Source of the DNA: Bacteroidales bacterium
GTDB taxonomy: Bacteria; Bacteroidota; Bacteroidia; Bacteroidales; P3
DNA length: 46,396 nt
Reading direction: 5' to 3'
Assembly: GCA_024681475.1 (NCBI GenBank)
Contig: JAILAT010000002.1
Coordinates: forward strand, 1 to 46,396
Shown: in pieces, positions 18,227-26,715 of the stretch
Layout: every line of letters begins with the position of its first letter
Numbering within the stretch: the stretch's first letter is position 1
Position numbers and translations under genes: made by a program
Notes under the pieces: generated by a model
What the model was told of the DNA's origin: nothing
What the model saw: the letters and a program-made list of their open reading frames with translations, nothing else
The model's database searches: none

Positions 18227-20068
18227 ATGTCACAAAATCAGATTGTTAATAAGGATGACCTCGTTATCCGATTTGCAGGAGACTCTGGTGACGGTATGCA
18301 GCTCTCGGGTACGCTGTTTTCCGATGCGTCTGCCCTCCAGGGCAACGATATTGCCACTTTCCCCGACTATCCTGCCGAAATCCGCGCTCCGCACAACACC
18401 ATCGCTGGTGTCTCCGGATTCCAGGTGCATGTAGGCTCCCACATTTATAGCTCCGGCGATAAGTGTGACATCCTCGTTGCAATGAACCCCGCCGCTTTCA
18501 AATCACAGCTGAAATGGGCCAAGAAGGGCGCCACTGTCATCGTCGACATCGACACCTTCACCGATGAGGCTATGGAGAAAGCCGGATACACCGAAAATCC
18601 CTTCACTGACGAGCTGGAGGTGGCCTACACCATCGTGCGCGCCCCCATCACGTCGTTCACCCAGCGCATCGGCACCGAGCAGGGCGTCGACAAGAAGGCT
18701 GCCGACAAGAGCCGCAACATGTTCGCTCTCGGCATCATCTTCTACCTCACTCACAAGTCGCTCGACAAGACTTATGCCTACCTTGAGCGCAAGTTCGCCA
18801 AGAAGCCCGAAGTGGTGGCCCTCAACAAGGCTGTCCTCACTGAAGGTTACGAGTATGCCGACAAGCTGGAGCTGATACATAGCAAGATCGTAGAGGTGGC
18901 TACCGCCAACGCCATGCCCAAAGGCCGTTATCGCAACATCACCGGCAACGTGGCTACGGCATGGGGCCTGCTGGCCGCCGCCGAGCGTAGCGGTCTGACC
19001 CTCTTCCTCGGCTCCTATCCCATCACCCCGGCTACCGATGTGATGGTCGAGTTGGCTAAACATAAATCGTTGGGTGCCCGCGTCTTCCAGGCTGAAGACG
19101 AGATTGCCGGCATCTGCTCTGCCATCGGCGCCTCCTACGCCGGTGCGCTGGCTTGCACCTCCACGTCGGGTCCCGGCCTGTCGCTGAAGAGCGAGGCCCT
19201 CGGCTTGGCCGTCATGACCGAGCTGCCCATCGTCGTGGTCGACGTGCAGCGTGGCGGCCCCTCGACGGGTCTGCCCACCAAGACCGAGCAGTCCGACCTG
19301 AACCAGGCTCTCTATGGCCGCAACGGCGAGGCTCCTCTCGTGGTCGTCGCCGCCAGCAGCAGCGCCAACTGCTTCTACTGGGCCTACATGGCTGCCAAGC
19401 TGGCTCTGGAGCACATGACTCCTGTTGTCCTGCTCACCGACGGCTATCTGGGCAACGGCTCGCAGCTGTTCCGTATCCCCAAGGTTGCCGACCTGCCGAG
19501 CATCACGCCGCGCTTCGCCAAACCCAACGACCCCAACTACCGTCCGTTCCGTCGCGACCCCGAGACCTTCGCTCGCGAATGGGCTATTCCCGGCATGGAA
19601 GGCCTGCGCCACCGTGTCGGCGGCCTCGAGAAATGCCCCGACGGTCCTCTCAGCACCGATCCTGAGAACCACGCTCTGATGACCTACAACCGCCAGGAGA
19701 AGGTGAACCGCGTGGCCAACGATATTCCCAACCAGAAAGTGACAGGCGACCCCGACGCCGACCTGCTGGTCGTCGGTTGGGGCGGCACCGCCGGTGCACT
19801 CACTCTTGCCGTCGAAGAGATGAACAACGAAGGCAAGAAGGTGGCCTACACCCACTTCAACTATATCTGCCCGTTGCCCAAAAATACGGGCGAGGTGCTG
19901 CGCAAGTATAAGAAAATTGTGGTCTGCGAACTTAATAATGGGCAGTTCGCAGGCTACCTGCGCACGCAATTCCCCGAGTGCCCCATGCACCAGTACAACA
20001 AGGTGATGGGTCTGCCTTTCGAGGTGAGCGAATTAAAAGATGAGTTTAACAAAATTTTGGGAGAGTAA
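18227..20068 (+). CDS. korA: 2-oxoacid:ferredoxin oxidoreductase, fused gamma-alpha subunit
   Basis: This 613-residue subunit oxidises a 2-oxoacid (2-oxoglutarate is most likely in this family) to an acyl-CoA and reduces ferredoxin. The N-terminal gamma domain (about 8-200) shows VIRFAGDSGDGMQLSG and the FPDYPAEIRAP segment. The alpha domain (about 220-610) begins GNVATAWGLLAAAERSGL, then GSYPITPATDVM, QAEDEIAGICSAIGASYAG and TSTSGPGLSLKSEA. The fused layout and the PxETEQSDL-like stretch (PTKTEQSDL) are those of KorA. The gene lies under a strong promoter with an operator-like palindrome and is followed after 4 nt by korB. No separate ferredoxin-like subunit is nearby. Confidence 0.94.
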   Translation: MSQNQIVNKDDLVIRFAGDSGDGMQLSGTLFSDASALQGNDIATFPDYPAEIRAPHNTIAGVSGFQVHVGSHIYSSGDKCDILVAMNPAAFKSQLKWAKKGATVIVDIDTFTDEAMEKAGYTENPFTDELEVAYTIVRAPITSFTQRIGTEQGVDKKAADKSRNMFALGIIFYLTHKSLDKTYAYLERKFAKKPEVVALNKAVLTEGYEYADKLELIHSKIVEVATANAMPKGRYRNITGNVATAWGLLAAAERSGLTLFLGSYPITPATDVMVELAKHKSLGARVFQAEDEIAGICSAIGASYAGALACTSTSGPGLSLKSEALGLAVMTELPIVVVDVQRGGPSTGLPTKTEQSDLNQALYGRNGEAPLVVVAASSSANCFYWAYMAAKLALEHMTPVVLLTDGYLGNGSQLFRIPKVADLPSITPRFAKPNDPNYRPFRRDPETFAREWAIPGMEGLRHRVGGLEKCPDGPLSTDPENHALMTYNRQEKVNRVANDIPNQKVTGDPDADLLVVGWGGTAGALTLAVEEMNNEGKKVAYTHFNYICPLPKNTGEVLRKYKKIVVCELNNGQFAGYLRTQFPECPMHQYNKVMGLPFEVSELKDEFNKILGE

Positions 20069-20072
20069 CATC

Positions 20073-21104
20073 ATGACTGAGAAACATTATGTTCCGAAAA
20101 CGGACTTCGAATACACCAAGGCTGATTTCACCAGCGACCAGATTGTGAAATGGTGCCCCGGATGCGGCGACCACGCCATCCTCTCCGCACTGCTCAACGC
20201 TTTCCCCAAGACACATACCAAACTGGAGAACGTATGCATGGTCTCTGGTATCGGATGCTCGTCGCGCATTCCTTACTATGTCAATACCTACGGCTTCCAC
20301 GGTATCCACGGTCGTGCCTGCGCCATCGCCACGGGCGTCAAGCTCGCCAATCCGCACCTCAGCGTGTGGGTCAACATGGGCGACGGTGACTCCATGGCCA
20401 TCGGCGGCAATCACCTGATCCATGCTGTGCGCCGCAACCAGGACCTCAATATCACCATCTTCAACAACGAGATCTACGGCCTCACCAAGGGACAATACAG
20501 CCCCACCACGAAGTTTGGCCAGGTGACCAAGACGTCGCCCTACGGCACCATCGACTATCCTTTCATCCCTGGCGAGCTCGTCATGGGTGCTCAGGGCACT
20601 TTCTTCGCCCGTACGCTCGACTGCGTGCCGCAGCTCACCACCGACGTGATGACCCGCGCCGCAGAGCACGACGGCACTTCCGTCGTCGAGGTGCTGCAGA
20701 ACTGCGTCATCTTCAACGATAAGACGCATGCCGCCATCACCGACCGCGCTGTGCGCGACGACCGCACCATTGTCCTCGAGCATGGCAAGCCCATGATCTT
20801 CGGCAAGGAGAAAAACCGCGGTATCCGCTTCAATGGCCGTAGCCTCGAGGCTGTCACCATCGGCGAGAACGGAGTCACCATCGACGACATCATGGTGCAC
20901 TACGAGGACACCGAGGACGCTGGCATCCACATGATGCTGGCCCGTATGGGCGGCGACCTCCCCGTGGCTCTCGGCGTCATCCGCAACGTGAAGAAGGTCT
21001 CCTACACCCAGCTCTTCGAGAACCAGATGGAGGAGCAGCAGGCCAACGGCAAATACAAATGCGTCGACGACCTGCTCAACAGCGGCGATACCTGGGAGGT
21101 GTAA
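20073..21104 (+). CDS. korB: 2-oxoacid:ferredoxin oxidoreductase, beta subunit
   Basis: The 343-residue subunit binds thiamine diphosphate and a 4Fe-4S cluster. Cluster ligands begin with WCPGCGDH (Cys28, Cys31), with further cysteine Cys62 in GIGCSSRIPYY. The ThDP motif is GDGD at 103-106, extended by SMAIGGNHLIHA and NNEIYGLTKGQYSPTT. The open frame begins upstream at 20040 inside korA; the ATG at 20073, 4 nt past the korA stop and preceded by GGAGAG, is the better start. The two subunits form the catalytic heterodimer with KorA. Confidence 0.95.
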   Translation: MTEKHYVPKTDFEYTKADFTSDQIVKWCPGCGDHAILSALLNAFPKTHTKLENVCMVSGIGCSSRIPYYVNTYGFHGIHGRACAIATGVKLANPHLSVWVNMGDGDSMAIGGNHLIHAVRRNQDLNITIFNNEIYGLTKGQYSPTTKFGQVTKTSPYGTIDYPFIPGELVMGAQGTFFARTLDCVPQLTTDVMTRAAEHDGTSVVEVLQNCVIFNDKTHAAITDRAVRDDRTIVLEHGKPMIFGKEKNRGIRFNGRSLEAVTIGENGVTIDDIMVHYEDTEDAGIHMMLARMGGDLPVALGVIRNVKKVSYTQLFENQMEEQQANGKYKCVDDLLNSGDTWEV

Positions 21105-21165
21105 TACCCTCGGTTAGCGAAAACCATTTATGAATCATTTATTAGTATAAACATTTAAATATTAA

Positions 21166-22179
<1,014 letters not shown>

Positions 22180-22228
22180 TCGCTTTTCGATAAATTATCG
22201 AGACCTCGCGTCTTGATGCAAACAAACT

Positions 22229-22261
22229 CAGGGGTGCCCCATGTGACACCCCTGTGTTTTT
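22229..22261 (+). terminator. Intrinsic terminator of gapA
   Basis: An 8-bp stem (CAGGGGTG 22229-22236, CACCCCTG 22247-22254) with a 10-nt loop is followed by TGTTTTTG. It lies 50 nt past the GAPDH stop codon. Confidence 0.85.
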
Positions 22262-22288
22262 GTGGTATTCATTATGGATTTTACAACA

Positions 22289-23188
22289 ATGAAAACAAAA
22301 CTGCTGTTTATCGCTCTCTTCGCATCGCTGCTCTTCGGGGCATGCAATCACAAGAACGACATGTCGAATGAAGAGCCTGTCGCCGAGTCATATTCTTACA
22401 CCGACGACTATGGCCAGGTTATCGAGGTGCCCTCGCGACCGCGGCGTGTCGTCTCGCTGTCACCGGCAGTCACCGAGATCGTCTTCGCCCTGGGCGCCGA
22501 CAGCCTTCTGGTGGGCCGCACCGAGTTCTGCGTCTATCCCCCTGAAGCGCAAAGTATCGAGAATATCGGCGGCATCAGCAACCTCAACATCGAGAAGGTT
22601 CTCTCGCTCAATCCCGATCTCATCATCGCCGGCTCCATGATACCCCGCAAGGTGGTGGAACAATTCCAGACCATGGGAGTGCCCTTGGTGTCCGTTATCG
22701 AGCAACCTCAATTCAACGGCCTCTTTGACAATATTGACAAAATAGCCCGTCTGCTCAACTGTTCAGAGCGTGGCGACAGCCTCGCCAAGGTACTCCACAA
22801 CGAATTGGACGCCATGCAGTGGACATGTCATCCCGACAGAGATGATCCCCCCACGGTATACTATGTCGTGGGCTATGGCTCGGGAGGCAACTTCACATCG
22901 GGTGGCAACACCTTCATCAACGACATCATCTCCATGTCGGGCGGCGACAACATCGCCAAAGACAGTGAAGGTTGGACCTTCAGCGTCGAGGCGCTACTCC
23001 ACGCCGACCCCACCTTTATTCTCATCCGTCGCGAAGACAGCGCCACATTCTGCAATACGGCACCCTACACACAGCTCACCGCCGTGAAGAAAGGTCGTGT
23101 CATTGCCCTCGAAAGTGGCATGATAGACCTCCAGGTGCCCCGCAACATCGAAGTGGTCAAACTCCTCCGCGCCCGTTTTACGGAATGA
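22289..23188 (+). CDS. BtuF-like ABC transporter substrate-binding lipoprotein
   Basis: The 299-residue lipoprotein has lipobox LLFGAC, with the lipidated cysteine at residue 19. The start is set at ATG 22289, which gives a proper signal; upstream in-frame starts add only a short tail. The fold is the helical-backbone metal receptor type: DDYGQVIEVPSRPRRVVSL, SPAVTEIVFALGADSLLVGRT, LNIEKVLSLNPDLIIAGS, then GGNTFINDIISMSGGDNIA. This family binds cobalamin, haem or siderophores. No permease or ATPase gene follows; the accessory island begins about 100 nt downstream, so partners must lie elsewhere. No cobalamin riboswitch is apparent upstream. Confidence 0.88.
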   Translation: MKTKLLFIALFASLLFGACNHKNDMSNEEPVAESYSYTDDYGQVIEVPSRPRRVVSLSPAVTEIVFALGADSLLVGRTEFCVYPPEAQSIENIGGISNLNIEKVLSLNPDLIIAGSMIPRKVVEQFQTMGVPLVSVIEQPQFNGLFDNIDKIARLLNCSERGDSLAKVLHNELDAMQWTCHPDRDDPPTVYYVVGYGSGGNFTSGGNTFINDIISMSGGDNIAKDSEGWTFSVEALLHADPTFILIRREDSATFCNTAPYTQLTAVKKGRVIALESGMIDLQVPRNIEVVKLLRARFTE

Positions 23189-23289
23189 ATGAAGGATTTT
23201 TCGATGGCGAAGATGCCGTTTTTTGCCTATTCAAAACAACTTGACGATGTCTACTTTACGTCACCTCAAAAAATAAAAATAAACATTTT

Positions 23290-23322
23290 TTTGCGTGGTT
23301 TAAAAAAACTTTCGTAACTTTG
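23290..23322 (+). promoter_or_regulatory. Bacteroidetes-type promoter of the MNT/HEPN operon
   Basis: TTTG at 23290-23293, a 21-nt spacer and TAACTTTG at 23315-23322. The predicted start of transcription, near 23329, falls just upstream of the ATG at 23354 and argues against a TTG start at 23327. Confidence 0.75.
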
Positions 23323-23353
23323 CAAATTGAAATCATATGATAATAATATACTT

Positions 23354-23650
23354 ATGAGCACGCAAGCGATGATACAGATTATTGCCGACTACTTCAAGAC
23401 GCAACCCGTCGAGAAAGCCTGGATCTTCGGCTCTTTCGCCCGTGGCGAGGAAACGCCGCTGAGCGATGTGGATTTGCTCGTACAGTATAACGAGGGAGGC
23501 GTAAGTCTGTTGAAACATGCAGCCATGATTTGTGAATTGGAAAAAATTCTCGACCGCCCCGTAGACATTGTAGAGGACGGAACTCTTCGCCCTCGGATAA
23601 GCGAAAGTGTAAACCAAGACAGAAAACTAATATATGAGACAGTACGTTAG
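23354..23650 (+). CDS. MNT-domain nucleotidyltransferase antitoxin
   Basis: The 98-residue protein is a minimal nucleotidyltransferase. It carries the complete GSX10DXD motif: Gly26-Ser27, then Asp38 and Asp40 in GSFARGEETPLSDVDLLV. In HEPN/MNT pairs of the HepT/MntA type the MNT partner neutralises the HEPN RNase by adding AMP groups to a tyrosine. It overlaps the next gene by 17 nt, as expected for a translationally coupled antitoxin-toxin operon. An in-frame TTG at 23327 lies at the promoter's predicted transcription start, so ATG 23354 is preferred. Confidence 0.9.
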   Translation: MSTQAMIQIIADYFKTQPVEKAWIFGSFARGEETPLSDVDLLVQYNEGGVSLLKHAAMICELEKILDRPVDIVEDGTLRPRISESVNQDRKLIYETVR

Positions 23651-24134
23651 AGATCGCGACAGGTTGGAACATATGGCAGAAGCCATCGACCGTATCCTGG
23701 CTTTTGCTGATGGCAAAAACAAAGAGGAGCTGGAGGCCGATAGCTTGAAATACTATGGTGTGGTAAAGAATATCGAAATTATCGGTGAGGCTGCTTACAA
23801 GTTGACTAACGCATACTGTTGCCAGCATACTGAGACACCATGGAAAGCTATTATGCGGATGCGGCATGTGTTGGTGCACGACTACTATCAGATAAAACCT
23901 CAAGAGGTATGGAAAGTCATTAGTGAAGACTTGAGACCTCTCCGAGAGCAGGTGTCGCATTACTTGTCAGACACTGACTGGGAGGCTTGGGAAAAGAATG
24001 AAGCCGTAATCGTCGAAACTACCACTACCAAAAATCTTGAGCAGACCGCCCGCCGTATGAAAGCAAAGAGTTATGCTGTGGAGGATATTGTGGATATTAC
24101 AGGACTTTCCGAAGAAGAGATTGAAAGCTTGTAA
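23634..24134 (+). CDS. HEPN-domain RNase toxin (HepT/DUF86-like) with a C-terminal extension
   Basis: This 166-residue protein has a helical HEPN domain (about 1-115). The RX4HXY active motif is RHVLVHDY (Arg77, His82, Tyr84); the tyrosine is the expected target of AMP addition by the MNT partner. HepT-like proteins are usually close to 110-140 residues. Here residues 122-166 add a tail, with KNLEQTARRMKAKSYAVEDI and VDITGLSEEEIESL resembling the short C-terminal motif of Rpn-type nuclease/transposase proteins. It follows the MNT gene with a 17-nt overlap. The pair forms a type VII-style toxin-antitoxin module; activity is inferred from motifs. Confidence 0.9.
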   Translation: MRQYVRDRDRLEHMAEAIDRILAFADGKNKEELEADSLKYYGVVKNIEIIGEAAYKLTNAYCCQHTETPWKAIMRMRHVLVHDYYQIKPQEVWKVISEDLRPLREQVSHYLSDTDWEAWEKNEAVIVETTTTKNLEQTARRMKAKSYAVEDIVDITGLSEEEIESL

Positions 24135-24243
24135 AAATAATTGAAAACAGAATTATCTAAAACAAATACTGATAATATAGCATAATAGAAAGAAGAATTA
24201 GAATAGATTAGAAGACATATTAATAAGCATTGACTACCATTTC

Positions 24244-24403
24244 GCGTTCAAAATAAGCCTCGGAAACTGATTTTGAAGAATCGGGAAAGTAGTTCAACGG
24301 TAAGCCTTAGGGCAACCACCCATACCATGCTTGTAGTAGTCACGCCAGTTAGGCGTGAGTTTAAAGCATGGTAGGGTTTCCATCCGAGGCTTCCCTTGAA
24401 CGC
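24244..24403 (+). ncRNA. Candidate structured RNA (or folded DNA element) upstream of the methyltransferase
   Basis: The ends pair: GCGTTCAA (24244-24251) with TTGAACGC (24396-24403). After a 3x3 internal loop comes a perfect 10-bp stem, AAGCCTCGGA (24255-24264) with TCCGAGGCTT (24383-24392). Inside is a further perfect 10-bp stem, TACCATGCTT (24323-24332) with AAGCATGGTA (24364-24373), enclosing a 6-bp hairpin CACGCC/GGCGTG (24341-24346, 24352-24357). An intrinsic terminator starts 4 nt after the closing stem on the plus strand, which favours a plus-strand RNA. A promoter was not identified. A mobile inverted-repeat element or a dispersed repeat is the alternative. Confidence 0.6.
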
Positions 24404-24406
24404 AAC

Positions 24407-24429
24407 AAAAGGCTCGCGCCTTTTTCTTT
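24407..24429 (+). terminator. Intrinsic terminator after the structured element
   Basis: AAAAGGC (24407-24413), loop TCGC, GCCTTTT (24418-24424), followed by TCTTTTT. It is well placed to end a transcript of the folded element before the methyltransferase gene. Confidence 0.75.
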
Positions 24430-24439
24430 TTCCTTGATT

Positions 24440-24470
24440 GTGATTGATAGCAGTGCATAATATCAATCAC
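24440..24470. promoter_or_regulatory. Operator-like palindrome just before the methyltransferase start
   Basis: A perfect 10-bp inverted repeat, GTGATTGATA (24440-24449) and TATCAATCAC (24461-24470), separated by 11 nt. The right arm ends 5 nt before the ATG at 24476. It could be a repressor site or an RNA hairpin that limits ribosome access. No controller gene is visible in the window. Confidence 0.6.
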
Positions 24471-24475
24471 CTCAT

Positions 24476-25540
24476 ATGCAAAACAGAGACCTGGCAAATG
24501 CCAGAAATGCAAAGAAAGACGAGTTTTATACACAGTACCGTGACATTGAACGTGAAGTAGAGTGTTACCTCGACTACAACCCCGATGTATTTCGTGGCAA
24601 ATCGGTATTACTCCCTTGCGATGATCCGGATTGGAGTAAATTTACACGCTACTTCGCAGAGAACTTCGAGAGGCTAGGACTACGACGACTCGTCTCGACA
24701 AGCTATGCCATCGAGAGCAAACAATTCAAAATAAGTCTGCAGAAATCACTACTTGAAGAAAATTCACCACAATTCGACGCTGACAAAAGCAAGACACACG
24801 GCAAGATATATATCCTTGATAAAGACCGCACAGGAGATGGGCATATTGACCTCGACGACTTGAAGTGGCAGTATCTGAATGGTGACGGTGATTTCAACAG
24901 CGATGAGGTCAAACAACTGCGCGACGAAGCTGACATCATCATCACTAATCCGCCGTTCTCGCTTTTCCGTAAGTTTTTTGGTTGGATTATGGAAGCACAG
25001 AAGCAATTCTTGATTATAGGCAACATGAATGCTGTTACCTACAAGGAAATATTCCCTTACATAAAAGTGAATCGAGTGTGGTATGGCGAAAGCATCCATA
25101 GTGGAGACCGCGAGTTTGCCATACCCAGCGAATATCCGATAGAGGCCAGTGGCTGGCGCGTAGATGAGGACGGACACAAGTATATTCGGGTGAAAGGAGT
25201 GCGGTGGTTCACTAACCTGGAACATGGTCGCCGCCATAAGCCAATGAAGTTGATGACAATGCAAGAGAATGTGAAATACAGCAAACACAAGAATAATAAC
25301 AAGTGGCGTTTCGCCTACCAGCACTACGACAACTACGATGCTATCGAGGTGCCCTTCTCCGACGCAATACCATCCGATTATGATGGTGTAATGGGGGTGC
25401 CCATCTCATGGCTGGATTTCTATTGTCCAGAACAGTTTGAAATATTGGGAAATGAATATGACTTGAACATTCCCAAGGGAAGGGTGTATGTGCAAGGCGA
25501 AAGACAATATGGTAGATTATTTATTCGTAAACATATATGA
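24476..25540 (+). CDS. EcoRI-family adenine-specific DNA methyltransferase
   Basis: The 354-residue protein resembles the M.EcoRI group of N6-adenine methyltransferases. The start region NAKKDEFYTQYRDIEREVE and GKSVLLPCDDPDWSKFTRYF (about 41-60) supply the cofactor region. The catalytic motif NPPF lies at 158-161, in DEADIIITNPPFSLF. IIGNMNAVTYKEIFPYIK and a Trp/Tyr-rich C-terminal half (GVRWFTNLEHGRRHKPM) are also typical of the family. The recognition sequence cannot be predicted. Its stop overlaps the start of the DUF262-HNH gene (ATGA), so the two are translationally coupled, and the partner is the natural candidate for a cognate nuclease. The gene is more AT-rich than the surrounding core genes, consistent with acquisition by transfer. 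Confidence 0.93.
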   Translation: MQNRDLANARNAKKDEFYTQYRDIEREVECYLDYNPDVFRGKSVLLPCDDPDWSKFTRYFAENFERLGLRRLVSTSYAIESKQFKISLQKSLLEENSPQFDADKSKTHGKIYILDKDRTGDGHIDLDDLKWQYLNGDGDFNSDEVKQLRDEADIIITNPPFSLFRKFFGWIMEAQKQFLIIGNMNAVTYKEIFPYIKVNRVWYGESIHSGDREFAIPSEYPIEASGWRVDEDGHKYIRVKGVRWFTNLEHGRRHKPMKLMTMQENVKYSKHKNNNKWRFAYQHYDNYDAIEVPFSDAIPSDYDGVMGVPISWLDFYCPEQFEILGNEYDLNIPKGRVYVQGERQYGRLFIRKHI

Positions 25541-26697
25541 AAGAGCCAGAATTTGCAACCTACACAGTAGAGCAACTGTGTGAAGGATTTTACTACAACG
25601 ATTTGGAAGAGAAGGGCGTTTATGTCCTGAATGGGCAGTTGGTCATACAACCTGAATACCAACGCAACTATATCTATTCTGAGAAAAATGGCAAGGCAGA
25701 GTATGAAGTCATCGATTCGGTGCTGAAGTCTTACCCTTTGGGATTGCTCTACTTCAACCGTCGAGCTGATGGAATGTTGGAGGTGCTTGACGGGCAGCAA
25801 CGCATCACGGCACTTGGACGCTACTTGACTGGTAAGTTTTCTTACAGACTGGGCGACAGGGAACGCAAATTCAGTTCTCTGCCCGAAGACAAGAGACAAC
25901 TTATTCTACAAACCAAGCTGCGTGCCTATATCTGCGAAGGTATGGAGAGCGAGGTGAAAGCTTGGTTCCGTATTATCAACAAGGCAGGCTTCGAACTGAC
26001 AGAGCAAGAGAAACGAAACGCGGAATACAGCGGTCCGTTCGTGAAATTAGCTCGTGCCTATCTTTCTAACAGCAAGGATAGTAATGTGCAAAAATGGTCA
26101 GCATACGTTAAAGGTGACGTAAAGCGGCAGGAGATACTTGAGGTTGCATTGGAATGGGTCAGCAAGGGCAAAATTGACGATTACATGAGTACGCACCGCT
26201 ACGACGATAACATTGAGGAGCTTCGTAGTTATTTCGATAGTGTGATAGCTTGGGTGGATAGTATTTTTGACGAGCCTTATCCAGAAATGCGCGGCCTTCA
26301 GTGGGGAGACCTATACGAACGTTATCATACTCAACCATACGATCACACGGTGGTGTCGGCTAAAATTAGAGAACTTTTGGCGGACGACTATGTACAGGAT
26401 AGAAGGGGAGTGTTCGAGTATGTGTTGGGAGGATGCAAGGAAACAAAACTACTCAATGTGCGCTTGTTCGACAAGCCGACGCAACGAAAAGTGTACAACC
26501 GCCAGACAGCAGAAGCCAAAGCAAAAGGAATCAGCAACTGCCCGTTATGCGCAATCAAGGGCAAGCACAACAAGATCTATAAACTCGATGAAATGGAGGC
26601 GGATCATGTAACGGCGTGGAGTAAAGGTGGACCTACTACAGAAGACAATTGTCAGATGCTGTGCAAGACACACAACAAGGCTAAGGGTAACAGATAG
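25537..26697 (+). CDS. DUF262-HNH nuclease, putative restriction partner of the EcoRI-family methyltransferase
   Basis: This 386-residue protein has an N-terminal DUF262 domain (ParB/Srx-like fold): VIQPEYQRNYIYSEK at about 36-50 and the DGQQR motif at 85-89. In this superfamily DGQQR is linked to nucleotide binding or hydrolysis, as in GmrS, BrxU and SspE. A helical middle (about 120-330) follows. The C-terminal HNH domain (about 333-386) has CPLC, the EADHVTAWSKGG core, an Asn in EDNCQML, and CKTHNKAKGNR, so the metal-binding and catalytic elements appear complete. The known relatives act in type IV restriction or phosphorothioate defence. Here the pairing with a methyltransferase suggests modification-dependent or modification-blocked cleavage. 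That is inference. Confidence 0.9.
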   Translation: MKEPEFATYTVEQLCEGFYYNDLEEKGVYVLNGQLVIQPEYQRNYIYSEKNGKAEYEVIDSVLKSYPLGLLYFNRRADGMLEVLDGQQRITALGRYLTGKFSYRLGDRERKFSSLPEDKRQLILQTKLRAYICEGMESEVKAWFRIINKAGFELTEQEKRNAEYSGPFVKLARAYLSNSKDSNVQKWSAYVKGDVKRQEILEVALEWVSKGKIDDYMSTHRYDDNIEELRSYFDSVIAWVDSIFDEPYPEMRGLQWGDLYERYHTQPYDHTVVSAKIRELLADDYVQDRRGVFEYVLGGCKETKLLNVRLFDKPTQRKVYNRQTAEAKAKGISNCPLCAIKGKHNKIYKLDEMEADHVTAWSKGGPTTEDNCQMLCKTHNKAKGNR

Positions 26698-26715
26698 AAC
26701 GAGAGAAAAGTATTA

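Larger units (their letters stand above)
24135..24475. other. Non-coding interval between the toxin gene and the methyltransferase gene
   Basis: This 341-nt gap holds an AT-rich first part (24135-24240) in which I see no clear TTTG/TAnnTTTG promoter. It is followed by the folded element at 24244-24403, a terminator at 24407-24429 and a palindrome at 24440-24470, each described separately. Frames open across it on the minus strand show no recognisable protein. Confidence 0.7.

Noticed and set aside
22180..22288. Cobalamin riboswitch before the BtuF-like gene
   Set aside because: The gap is only 109 nt and is occupied by the gapA terminator; no conserved B12-box is seen.
23327..23353. TTG start for the MNT antitoxin
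   Set aside because: It lies at the predicted transcription start, so it could not be translated from this promoter with a normal leader.
24244..24403. Integron attC site
   Set aside because: There is an inverted-repeat shape but no integrase, no cassette array and no attC core sequences that I can recognise.
24248..24533. Minus-strand frames across the folded element
   Set aside because: They only translate the inverted repeats and terminator; no recognisable domain, and better explained as non-coding.
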